Made by a program: the position numbers and the translations under genes
Notes under the pieces: generated by a model
The model's database searches: none
What the model saw: the letters and a program-made list of their open reading frames with translations, nothing else
Told to the model about the DNA's origin: nothing
Assembly (NCBI GenBank): GCA_027924585.1
Contig: BSBM01000068.1
Span: 12,435,501 to 12,499,500, forward strand
DNA: 64,000 bases
Direction: 5' to 3'
Origin: Larix kaempferi
Lineage: Eukaryota; Streptophyta; Pinopsida; Pinales; Pinaceae
Shown: positions 34,921-45,753 of the stretch, in pieces
How the letters are laid out: each line of letters starts with the position of its first letter
Numbering within the stretch: the stretch's first letter is position 1

Positions 34921-36558
34921 CCTGTAGGGTCCTCACGAACTGTACCTGAAACTCAACAACTTAATACAAAAAGATTAGATACCATAATTACTAGAAAAAT
35001 AAAATATATTAACTAAATAACTTAGCAAATATAGACAAAACCATAGCTTGTCTACCGTAGGTCGTGACCGTTGTTGAAGTAGAAGTTATCATTAATCTGA
35101 TCCAAATTGTGCATTGTCATCTGCGTCTTCTGTAGGATCCCTCCAGCAAAGCTCGATTAACCATTGGCGAATCAACTGTTAGCTTCGCCACCCAACCATA
35201 GGCTCATGCTTTCAATCGCATGGCCAACCCCGAGCTTTGGGTTGTAGAGCTCACACACACAATCTGAGAAACTCAACTTGGGTTTCCCCCCCACCAAAAT
35301 TTATAGCCAAACCCCATTAGCAGCAAGTCACTTACTTATTCACAATTATGATAACTATCTAGAATCTGGGTCCCTTCTCCCTTCCCAAGGCCTTCCTTAA
35401 GTAGAAAAATCCCTTGCGACACATGTCGCTCCATGTAATAATATTTATTTTATTAAATTTCTAATTAAATAAAACTCACCCATCCATGTGTCATATTTTC
35501 TAGGAGATGCACCAACATTCCTAAGTTTGCTCATGTTTGTCCCCAAGATGTTTCACCTAACTCCTAAATTTGTGGTGTAAGTGGAGTTGACTAGATGTCT
35601 ATCTTTAGGATTCTATTTTGATCCTAAATAAAGATTTATACTATTTTAAATACTCAAAATATTCTTTTATGTGCAAATGTCTCAAATACTAATTTCTATT
35701 GTTTAAAGTACTAAAATGCATTTTTCTAAGTAAATGTTCTAGGTGCAATTTAAACGTTTTTATGCAATTAAGTTTAACAATCATTTTTACTAGGATTACG
35801 GTGCCGTGTCGTTGGGCCTCCCCGTTCATTAACTTCATTTCCCCAACATGTAACCACTCCGTCGGGTCCAGTCATCTGTCATTTCCATTTCTCAGCAAGG
35901 TACCACATCGTCGAGTCCTTGCATCCACTCTTTCCGTTCTCGGCAGGGTACCGCATCTGCAGGCCCTTCTGCTGATATCCTTTCATTTTGACTTGCGGCA
36001 ACTTCATGTAGGGATTTTAGGAGCCATTACCTTCTATCCTCCATCTACACGCTATTAGGGACTAATGGCGTTGAGGAGTAAGTCTGTTCTTACTACGCGC
36101 CCCCCAATTCGTACTCGATCAACTCCATCATGGTCCACTACACACGACTTCATGTGTCCCCAAGTAAGCAGATAAGGGACTTTGAACTCGGCCATGGAAT
36201 TCCATAGGAATTCGACACCGTCGTCATTCTTCCGTGTGTGATTTATCCATACTCTACGACCCTTTAATTCCTTTGTGTGTCCTTCAGTGAACCCTTTCAC
36301 CTACCGCTCCACACATTTCTCACGAACATTTATTAGTAGTACTGTCCTCAATTATCATAATTCAATTCCTAAATATGCCACTTCGTTAAGCATTTATTGT
36401 TTACTCATAACATTACTCATTCATCTAATTAGAAATGCATTTCGTCAATATTTACTTTCTTCATTCTCATCACATAATCAAGCATACAGCTAGTCATTAA
36501 GCATCATTCACATGTACATTTTTCATAATAAAAGTTAATTGTTAAACAACATGTAATC
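34921..36558. repeat. IR1 right arm (continues at 45529-45689)
   Basis: Mirror copy of 33285-34904 with scattered differences. It stops at TAATC (36554-36558), where copia element G begins. The missing outer part resumes after IR2 at 45529, starting attcatttacatcaac as expected from the left arm. Confidence 0.9.
36554..36558. repeat. TSD TAATC (left of G; also of G+IR2)
   Basis: Identical TAATC is found at 43877-43881 (right of G, left of IR2) and at 45524-45528 (right of IR2). The IR1 left arm has a single TAATC at the matching site. Confidence 0.9.
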
Positions 36559-37208
36559 TGTTAAATTTTCAGAATTTACTTCAATCTGATCTAGGATCTT
36601 AACTGAGAGAACAACATGTACAGCATATCTACAGCATATCAATCATGGAGACAATAATGCAAGCACACAAGAGACACAAAGATTTTCTTGGGGAAAACCA
36701 TAAAGGTGAAAAACCCCAATAACTTCCTCAAAGATAGATAGAGCAATGATACAACCAACCAAGAGAGATAGCCATAACCTAGCAGCAGATCCTCCTCCTC
36801 CATAAGTGCGCTACTCCTCCTTGAGTGCATGTGTGAGAAGTGAGTGAGTAAATAGAGTGCCTCCCGCACTCTATTTATACTTGACTTGACTTGCCTTTTT
36901 ACCTAACTCATGTAGGTTCGAACTTAACCACATAACATAATGCTGAGTGGGCCGACCCCCAATAGGGTGGTCTAATAACCCTTTGACCCACATGGCCGAC
37001 CCCCAATAGGGTGGTCTAATAACCCTTTGACCCACATGACTTATACAGGGCCGACCCCAAATAAGGTGGTCTAATAACCCATCAAGTATAAGTTATGACA
37101 CTTACAATATAAATGACGACACTTCCTTATAGAGGAATAATACCATCTCTATAGGAATATAATATACATATATGTGAAATATATTCCGAAGTTACATATA
37201 CATCAACA
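36559..37208 (-). repeat. 3' LTR of G
   Basis: TG...CA ends; 650 bp. Nearly identical to 43227-43876 (differences such as gtacagcat/gtacatcat and attttcttgg/atttacttgg). It includes a twofold repeat of 'ggccgacccccaatagggtg' text. A purine run (aagagggag on minus) lies just outside at 37209-37217. The minus-strand frame inside is LTR sequence, not a gene. Confidence 0.92.
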
Positions 37209-37479
37209 CTCCCTCTTAACTAGGAAGGTATTTCTCAGCACAGTTCTTCTAGCACAAGTCATCTTCTCTGGATCATTGTCACTGGATAATCGTCATAGAG
37301 TCATCATTACCATCGCCACTGCTGCTGCTATCTCAATCAATCTCTGAATCTACTCGTCATAGGAAGTTCTACAGAGCCAGTCCTTTTTCATATTGGATGT
37401 AGGCCCACCACCTGCAGGTCTTCATCATCACTGGCCATACTGTGGAATCCTCAGGACTTATTACGTGCGTCACAAAACC

Positions 37480-37980
37480 TTGAAAGAGCATCCCAGGATG
37501 TTACGGGTACACAACTCCGACCTGTAGGATCTCCCAGGGCGCTATTACATGTGACCCCACCACAAAACCTCAAAAGAGCATCTCAGAATGTTACGGGTAC
37601 ACAACTCCGACCTGAAATCTCCCAGGGCACAAATTACATGTGGTCCACCACAAAACCTAGCAAGAGCATCTCAGGATGTTACGGGTACACAACTCCGACC
37701 TGAAATCTCCCAGGGCACAAATTACATGTGGTCATGGAAAAACCTCGAAAGAGCATCTCAGGATGTTACGGGTACACAACTCCGACCTGAAATCTCCCAG
37801 GGCCCAAATTACATGCCATAGGACAAAACCTCTCAAGAGCATCTCAGGATGTTACGGGTACACAACTCCGACCTGAGATCTCCCAGGGCACAAATTACAT
37901 GTCCTCCCAGAGCAATGTCTCGAAAGAGCATCCCAGGATGTTACGGGTACACAACTCCGACCTATAGGATCTCCCAGACA
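37480..37980. repeat. Tandem array, six ~88-bp units
   Basis: The word atgttacgggtacacaactc recurs at about 37499, 37589, 37677, 37765, 37850 and 37940. 'ctcccagggc(a/g)caaattacatg' and 'aaagagcatc(t/c)c' lie between copies. It lies between the pol end and the 3' LTR of G. Confidence 0.95.
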
Positions 37981-38029
37981 TGCTCATCTGCACAACCTGA
38001 TCCACGGCCACAGAGTATCAACCTGATAC

Positions 38030-38280
38030 TCACCATACATCATCCTGATGTACTCATGATCGTCTTGATCATCATCACTGCAACGTCCTGCTGCATGTCA
38101 TCTGGAGAAACATCCCGAAGCTCATCATCCATGATCATCCTGATCATCATCACTGCAACGTCCTGTTGCATGTCATATGGAGCAACATCTTGAAGCTCAT
38201 CATCCATGATCATCCTGATCATCACTGCAACATCCTGCTGCATGATCCACATGATCATCAATGCATCCACCTGATGCATA
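38030..38280. repeat. Tandem array, ~70-75 bp units (TGATCA-rich)
   Basis: About three copies of a unit with 'atgatcatcctgatcatcat', 'cactgcaac(g/a)tcctg' and 'tgcatg(t)cat' words. The many ATGATCAT palindromes are the notable feature. Confidence 0.85.
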
Positions 38281-38780
38281 CCAAGTATCTACCTGATACA
38301 TATCATCATACATGATCCTCCTGATCATAGAATGTATCCACCTGATACATGATACATATCACCATACATGATCAACCTGATCATACAATGTATCCACCTG
38401 ATACATATACAGATACATGGTCCAAGCATCCAACATGATGCATATACAAAATACATACACATGATCCAACTGATCATATCTAGCATCCAACATGATGCAT
38501 ACATACATAAATGATCCAACTGATCATATCTAGCATCCAACATGATGCATACATACATAAATGATCCAACTGATCATATCCAGCATCCAACATGATGCGT
38601 ACATACATAAATGATCCAACTGATCATATCCAGCATCCAACATGATGCGTATAAATGATCCAACTGATCATATCCAGCATCCAACATGATGCGTATAAAT
38701 GATCCAACAGATCATATCCAGCATCCAACATGATGCGTACATACATAAATGATCCAACTGATCATATCCAAGCAGAAACC
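38281..38780. repeat. Tandem array, ~40-60 bp units
   Basis: About eight copies of 'gatccaactgatcatatc', 'cagcatccaacatgatgc' and a variable 'gtacatacataaat' tail, preceded by related units with 'tgtatccacctgatacat'. Open frames here on the minus strand are repeat translations. Confidence 0.92.
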
Positions 38781-38880
38781 AAAACATCATCCTGATGCCC
38801 ATTATCCAGCGCTTACATCCACAGCCATGTGAAGGATCCTCCTTCCAACATGCTTGGAATGGCTTCAGCAAATGTGTCCA

Positions 38881-39729
38881 TCACTTCTTCCTCGAAGTAT
38901 CCTCGATCTGAAGAACGCCAAGTCTCTCTCTGAAGTACTCGAACTTCACCCTGGCTAGTGGCTTCGTCAGCACATTTGCAATCTGCTCGTCCGTCGCAAC
39001 ATACAGGAGCTTCACAGCTCCTCTCTGCACCATATCCTTGATATAGTAATATTTGATCTCTATGTGTTTCGACCTGTCATGAAACACTGGGTTCTCGGAC
39101 AGATTTACACAACTCTGGTTATCACAGAAGATACCAGTAGCCTCCAACGGGAGATCAAATAGCTCAGACAGTAGCTTCCGTAGCCATATTGCCTCACAAC
39201 TAGCTGAACAAGCTGCAACATACTCTGCCTCAGCTGTACTCAGTGCTACGCAGGACTGCTTCCTGCTAAACCAAGAGATCACACCTGATCTCATACTGAA
39301 GCAGCACCCAGATGTGCTCTTACTATCTGCAGCACTGCCAGCCCAATCTGAATCAACATAACCCTGCAGGTTAAACTTTTGATTTGCCTCATACCTGAGC
39401 CCATAATCCACTGTACCCTTCAGGTACCTCAGAATATGCTTTACAGCAATCAGGTGAACACTCCTCGGATTCGTCAGTAACTGGCTCAATGTGTTCACAG
39501 CAAAGCAAATGTCTGGTCTCGTGTTCGTCAGGTACATCAAGGACCCAATCATCTGGCGATACATAGAGACATCAATCGGCTCAGATGAAGCATCACATAG
39601 AAGCTTCAGATTTGATGCCATAGGTGTGGCCATGGCCTTGCAATCCATCATCCCGAACCTCTTTGGGATCTCTATTGCATACTTCCCTTGTCCAAGGAAG
39701 ATTCTATCTGCACTCTGCCACACCTCCAT
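38881..39729 (-). pseudogene. Copia RT C-terminus and RNase H (element G)
   Basis: The open frame of 282 codons contains the copia RT end (MTPMA-like MATPMASNLKLL, MYRQMIGSLMYLTNTRPDIC) and a complete RNase H: GYVDSDWAGSAADSKSTSG, ALSTAEAEYVAACSASCEAI, FCDNQSCVNLSENPVFH and HIEIKYYYIKDMV. The Asp, Glu and Asp catalytic residues are in place, and the usual IANVLTKPLAR end is seen. The frame itself is open, but it lacks a start context and the RT catalytic core, so it is a fragment of the polyprotein. Confidence 0.92.
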
Positions 39730-40163
39730 GCCAAAAACAAATAGTGCATCATCCCCAAGTTCTTCATCTCGAACTCGGTAGTAAGCTTCCGCTGCGTGTC
39801 GGCAATCAATCTATCTTCACCATACCAAGTTCTGTACATATATGATTTCCTATCATGTGTCTCAGAACTAAGTGGCTGCTCTACATACACTTCTTCTTCA
39901 ACTACACCATTCAAGGAAGCTGTCTTGAATCCATCTGGTGTATCTTCTATTTCATCACTTTTATATTTCTCAATGCTGCCATCTGCAACATGCTTGATCT
40001 GATAGTTCCATTTGGAATTCATAGCAAACTTCCCTTCATGTCTTGGGATTACATCCCAAACATCATTCTTCATGATCGACGGATCATGGCATTTCATTTC
40101 TTCATCCCAGATCCTGGGAACTTCAATATCTTCAATATCTTCAATAGATATCTTTGTTGCTAG
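39672..40163 (-). pseudogene. Copia RT N-terminal part with core deletion (element G)
   Basis: Reads NDVWDVIPRHEGKFAMNSKW, then VADGSIEKYK. Where the family continues with a long core (KARLVA... YVDD), it jumps to DGFKTASLNGVVEEEVYVEQP, and then to RLIADTQRKLTTEFEMKNLG. The YVDD box is absent. A frameshift near 39.73 kb leads into the RNase H frame. This explains why G could not move by itself. Confidence 0.8.
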
Positions 40164-43100
40164 AACAAATGTTGTAGTTCTTCTTTTGTAGGAGATGGCA
40201 TACGATCTTTCCTACACAACAAGTTAAATTGCATGATTAGAAAACATCTCATAGTTTTCAGAACAAATTCTTACACATAAAGAAATATGCCATACAGTCA
40301 TGCAATTATCTTAGCCAATGCTTCAATACAACATTTATCCATATTCCGTAACTTTCTAGATGCCTTCCAATCTCTACCAGAACATTGTTAAGAGTGTGCA
40401 CAACTCCCAACATGTCAGCAAAGAGGTTTCATTCTAGATAAGTAGCAATGGAATGATGTACAGTTCCATAGGCCACTTACCCATGCATATTAGGAGTATA
40501 CTATTCATCAATGCAATTATTCTAATATGCATAATACACAACCTAATTCTAGGAACATCAGTATATACATTATTGAACAGTATTATTTAAGAAATGACAA
40601 TTCAAATACTTATCTTTGTTTGTTCATTGGGTGGACTCCCTCTGAGTCTTCGCTTCCTTGCAGGAGCTGCTGGAGTCCTAATCTGAAGTAGCTTCTTCTA
40701 CACCTTTCTGTTGTGGGATGTAGAGAGATGGTCAACTCCCTCTGAATATCTGCATCCTTTCATAAACCACTGGAGTGTACTCCCTCTTGATCTTTGCTTC
40801 CTGGATTACATGTCCTTGAACTTACATTCATCCTTGGTTCCTATGCATGCTTATTAGTATCATGATTGTGTTATCCTTGTGATCTCATATAAAATCATAC
40901 ATTCATTAGTATACTATTAAAACACAATAATCTCAAGCATGTATAGTCATGATCATTTCAAACAGAAAATAATAAGCATTAGCATTCAAAGTTTATGTAG
41001 AATTCTTAAGGTTAGTCAAATCATAAGAAACATAACATGTCTAAACCTGTAATTACTCAAACCTATGACTCTTCAGGTTAGTTGAATCATCAATCAAGAT
41101 AAGAGATATATTATGCATAAAACCTGTGATTATTCGAACCTATACCTTCATGATTCTTCTGGTTAGTCATATCATCAATTATGGTAAGAAACATAATATG
41201 CATACAACCATGATTATTCAAACCTATGACTTCATGAATAATCATTATCAACAATAGTATAAGAACCTAACCCAAGGTAGGATTCTAAAAACATACCTGG
41301 ATTAGCATGCTAGTTAGTTATGTCTAACATACTCACATGATGTCTTCTTGTGCTTCTTCAATGACTTGTGCTAGTAACCTGTATATCTCATAGGTTAGCC
41401 ATTATAAAACCAAGTTATACATACCTCGTAAATGGATCTTTTATGAGATCCATGACAATGGATGAATCTTTGTCCTCATGTTATCATGATCATATGTTCT
41501 TGGACCAGAACATGATTTGTCTTTCTTGGTGTACCTTTCATGTTAGTAGACAACATAAACCTCATACAACACCATAATGCATTAGTACAATCATAAGTGT
41601 CAACACCCTAACCAATGAATATCTTCTATCATGCATTCATAATTTTGTTAAGGTGATACGACAAATCTAAAATCAAAATTGTACTAACCGTAATAACATG
41701 AAGACAAACATACCATAAACTTAATCATGGACAAATATCGAAACATACCTCGATGAGTCATTCCTGTCGAGATCGCTTGTAATCTTCTTATGTAAGGCCT
41801 TAGCCTCATCTCCCTCTGAAACAGGAACTTCTTCACTCATGCAGATGATCAATCCATCTTCTTCTAGGATTAACCCAATCCACTTGATTTGCAAGAACTG
41901 GACTTGGAGCTAGATATGGGTTTGTCAGAGAAACCCCAAAAATTCAAACTTTGAATTTCGAACTTCCGAAAGGATAGAAATATGCGCCTTGATGAGCTGA
42001 TCAAACTGGTATATTCAGAATTTGAAAACTGCAAAGTTTCACTCCTGAATTTTGCCTTTGAAACTTCCGGATTCACTGGACGTGACCCTGAACTGGGGTT
42101 TGATGAAGCCCACTCTTTTTCCCCATCAAAATGTTTGATCCAAAGCTCTAAGCTTCTATTTTTCTGAGGAGCTTCCAGCCGTGGTCACAGATTTCAAAAA
42201 TTCCCATTTTTACAGAAGCCCTAATTTTCCACTTTTCTGATCAAAGTCCCGAACTAGGGTCTAATCAAGCCCGGCCTTCTGCCCAACAAAAAATTCTGAT
42301 CTTGGTCTCTAAATTTCTATTTTGATGAGTAGCATCTAGCCGTGGTCTCTGATTACAAAAATTCCAACTTTCTCCAAAGCCCTAAATTCCGGAAGCCATG
42401 AATGAAGGTACCAAAAAATAATTATGTTTTGACAGAAATATGTACCTGATTGTTTCTGGTGTAGCTCCAAAATTTTTGATCCACAGGGTCTGAAAAAGTT
42501 TCTTGAGATATCCTGACCTGTTATCTTTCCATCCTGATAGGTCTGACCTCAATTGGATTCTCTAAGAGAGAGTTATGCCAAATGTCGCAACGTGACCTGT
42601 TTTGGGATAAAACAGGAGAGCGAACTTGTACGGCGTACCACGTGTCACTGTTTTAACTTCGGCCTCTAAAAAAGTTTTCTGAGATAGCTCGGCCTGTTAC
42701 CTTTCCATCCTGACAGGTCTGAACTCAATTGGACTCTCTGAGAGAGAGTTATGCCAAATGTCGCAACGTGACCTGTTTATGGGATAATACAGGAGAGCGA
42801 ACTTGTACGGAGTGCCACATGTCACTGGTTCAACTTAGGCCTCTGAAAAAATTTTCTGTGATAGTGCAGACTGTGTACTACCTGTCACTTTTTACGAAAT
42901 TTCATTTGGAGCTTCCTAGCCCAAGATATGACCTTTTTCCCAAGGTCACCTGATTTTGACTCGGATCTGGAAGAGGCAAAAACCCTATATTGTACAGATC
43001 ATAAATCACAAAGTACAACGAATTAGAGGTTGTCCTTTGGACACAAGATACCTGGAGATCTTAGCTTCGGCCTGTAACAATTTCAGATCCGAAAACCTTG

Positions 43101-43214
43101 CCAAAACAGATTTATAGCGAAAGTGATACGATGACTGGTTTTTGCTATATCAAGCCCTAGCATCGTAAGTGCAACATGTGTCATACATGCCATATCATGC
43201 CTTCTTTCAGGCTA
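40164..43214. other. Non-coding leader of G with internal duplications
   Basis: No gag, protease or integrase motif was found in any frame. It shows local duplications: ~90-bp repeats at 41.03-41.25 kb ('tcatgattcttctggttag' type), a ~150-bp pair at 42.08-42.38 kb ('tccagccgtggtc' type) and a ~180-bp pair at 42.50-42.86 kb ('ctttccatcctga(t/c)aggtctga'). The remainder is unique. Confidence 0.7.
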
Positions 43215-43226
43215 GCTCTGATACCA
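43215..43226 (-). promoter_or_regulatory. Primer binding site of G (initiator tRNA-Met)
   Basis: The minus strand reads TGGTATCAGAGC directly after the LTR end (no spacer). Exact match to the common plant tRNA-Met site. Confidence 0.95.
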
Positions 43227-43876
43227 TGTTAAATTTTCAAAATTTACTTCAATCTGATCTAGGATCTTAACTGAGAGAACAACATGTACATCATATCTAC
43301 ATCATATCAATCATGGAGACAATAATGCAAGCACACAAGAGACACAAAGATTTACTTGGGGAAAACCATAAAGATGAAAAACCCCAATAACTTCCTCAGA
43401 GATAGATAGAGCAATGATACAACCAACCAAGAGAGATAGCCATAACCTAGCATCAGATCCTCCTCCTCCATAAGTGCGCTACTCCTCCTTGAGTGCATGT
43501 GTGAGAAGTGAGTGAGTAAATAGAGTGCCTCCCGCACTCTATTTATACTTGACTTGACTTGCCTTTTTACCTAACTCATGTAGGCTCGAACTTAACCACA
43601 TAACATAATGCTGAGTGGGCCGACCCCCAATAGGGTGGTCTAATAACCCTTTGACCCACATGGCCGACCCCCAATAGGGTGGTCTAATAACCCTTTGACC
43701 CACATGACTTATACAGGGCCGACCCCAAATAAGGTGGTCTAATAACCCATCAAGTATAAGTTATGACACTTACAATATAAATGACGACACTTCCTTATAG
43801 AGGAATAATACCATCTCTATAGGAATATAATATACATATATGTGAAATATATTCCGAAGTTACATATACATCAACA
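43227..43876 (-). repeat. 5' LTR of G
   Basis: 650 bp with TG...CA ends, next to the primer site; flanked on the outside by TAATC (43877-43881). Confidence 0.95.
43539..43548 (-). promoter_or_regulatory. TATA box in the G 5' LTR
   Basis: gtataaatag on the minus strand, repeated in the 3' LTR (36871-36880) and in the related solo LTR (16037-16046). Its conservation among diverged copies supports a core promoter. Confidence 0.6.
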
Positions 43877-43881
43877 TAATC

Positions 43882-45523
43882 TATAGGGACCCCCCATTTT
43901 GGGTCCCCTAAAAATACCTCCAAAATAGAACTTACATCATATGCAAATTAATAAAAACTTGAAAATCAAATATAACCATAAGATCAAAATTTCATAAACT
44001 CAACTAGTACATAAAAATGGAACATTATACCTTTCGACAGTCATTGAGCACTCCGTTGACGAAGTCCTTGTATGTACGGTCGTCGATCTTCCCCAAGCCA
44101 CTTCCAGCCTTGCCAACTTTACCAAGAGACCCCTCGGTTGACCACCCTACCGTATCGAGGTTACTCTCCTTCACCCCGAACCCCCAAGCTGATGGGGTCG
44201 TAAGAACACACTAGCAAGCTTCCCGATGGGATCTCCCGATCCCCTGTCTAGCTAATCCGAACTCACAAGAATCATAGCATAATTCAAGATTATCATGCCC
44301 ATCCAGCATTAGGGAGCAAGAGATCATTTTCTCCTTCTCCTCCCTTCTTTTTATAGCAAAACTCTGAGTGCCATGTGTCTGTCCATGCACATATTTTATT
44401 TAATTTACTATTTTAATTACAATTATTCTCAATTACAAGTGTCTCATTATCTTTAGTGTGCACCTAATTCCCTAAATCAATGGGAGTTAAGTGTAGGAGA
44501 GTCCTACTTCTATTTTGGTTCTCATTCAGTTTACTTAATACCCTTTAGTAAACTAGTTGTTTATATTTATTTAATTTTTTTTAAATCATAAAACTTATAA
44601 AAAGAAAATTTTGTTTCTTTTATTTAATATAATCTAATTCCATTAAAAGTTTAAAAGATTTAAAAAGATTTATATATATATATTTCTTTTATATTAAAGA
44701 ATAAAAGTTTTAATATAAAAGAAATATATATATATAAATCTTTTTAAATATTTTAAACTTTTAATAGGATTAGATTATATTAAATAAAAGAAACAAAATT
44801 TTATTTTATAAGTTTTATTATTTAAAATAAATTAAATAAATATAAACAATTAGTTTACTAAAGGGTATTAAGTAAACTGAATGAGAACCAAAATAGAAGT
44901 AGGACTCTCGTACACCTAACTCCCACTGATTTAGGGAATTAGGTGCACATTAAAGATAATGAGACAGTTGTAATTGGGAATAATTGTAATTAAAATAGTA
45001 AATTAAATAAAATATGTGCATGGACAGACACATGGCACTCAGAGTTTTGCTATAAAAGGAAGGGAGGAGAAGGAGAAAAGGATCTATTGCTCTTTAATGC
45101 TGGATGGGCATGATAATCTTGGATTCTGTTATGATTCTTGTGAGTCGGGATCAGTTAGACCTGGGATTGGGAGATCCCATTGGGAAGCTTGCCAGTGTGT
45201 TCTTACAATCCCATTAGCTCGAGGGTTCGGGGTGAAGGAGAGTAACCCCGATACGGTAGGGTGGTCAACCGAGGGGTCTCTTGGTAAAATCGGTAAGACT
45301 AGAAGTGGCTCGGGGAAGATCGACGACCGTACATACAAGGACTTCGTTGATGGAGTGCTCAACTACTGTCGAAAGGTATAATGTTCCATTTTGATGTACT
45401 AGTTGAGTTTATGAAATTTTGATTATATGGTTATATTTGATTTTCAAGTTTTTATTAATTTGCATATGATGTAAGTTCTATTTTGGAAGTATTTTTGGAG
45501 GACCCGAAATGGGGCTCACTACA
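43882..45523. mobile_element. Foldback element IR2, 0.82-kb inverted arms and TSD
   Basis: The left arm 43882-44698 and right arm 44708-45523 are inverted copies with a 9-base loop (gaataaaag). Outer ends read TATAGGGACCCC on the left and GGGGCTCACTACA on the right. TAATC flanks both sides. The right arm in plus direction has ctataaaagg (45050-45059) and ends like the IR1 arm (GGACCC...CTACA), so each arm may be an LTR or most of one. No intact gene is seen; frames at 44017-44214 and 45129-45362 are the same arm sequence. Confidence 0.9.
45050..45059 (+). promoter_or_regulatory. TATA box in the IR2 right arm
   Basis: ctataaaagg followed by purine-rich sequence; the mirror copy is in the left arm (about 44346-44355). 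Suggests the arms are LTR-derived. Confidence 0.45.
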
Positions 45524-45528
45524 TAATC

Positions 45529-45689
45529 ATTCATTTACATCAACTATCCAGATACACATATATCATTATTTTATAGATTCAAAATCAATCGTAGTCATGA
45601 ACATACTCAATATAAAATCAAAGGGTCATTTTATTAATGTTTCAATCAGTCGGGTCCCTCAACAGGTTCCCTGAAGATCTAGTAGTCTA
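45529..45689. repeat. Outer end of the IR1 right arm
   Basis: Reverse complement of 33127-33287 with few changes ('aatataaaatcaaagggtca' and 'gatctagtagtcta' words). It is displaced from the rest of the arm by G and IR2. Bases 45690-45753 to its right are unassigned. Confidence 0.9.
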
Positions 45690-45753
45690 GGGGAACTACA
45701 GTTTTGATCTTTCTTGTGAGGACAGTCATGCCATATATGATTTCCATAGTAGC

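Larger units (their letters stand above)
36559..43876 (-). mobile_element. Ty1/copia element G, recent insertion with decayed pol
   Basis: Two 650-bp LTRs (36559-37208 and 43227-43876) differ at only about ten positions, and the element is flanked by perfect TAATC repeats. Order on the minus strand: 5' LTR, tRNA-Met site, a 3-kb non-coding leader, partial RT, RNase H, tandem arrays, polypurine tract, 3' LTR. No gag, protease or integrase was found, and the RT core is deleted. Confidence 0.92.

Noticed and set aside
36639-36869. ORF starting MREALYLLTHFSHMHSRR, also at 43352-43537
   Set aside because: Identical position in both LTRs of copia element G. It covers the promoter and leader part of the LTR, so not a gene.
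45590-45674. Possible zinc knuckle (KSKGHFINVSISRV) in IR1 outer ends
   Set aside because: The GHF context is suggestive of gag, but the cysteines are absent in both copies (33.2 and 45.6 kb). Not called.
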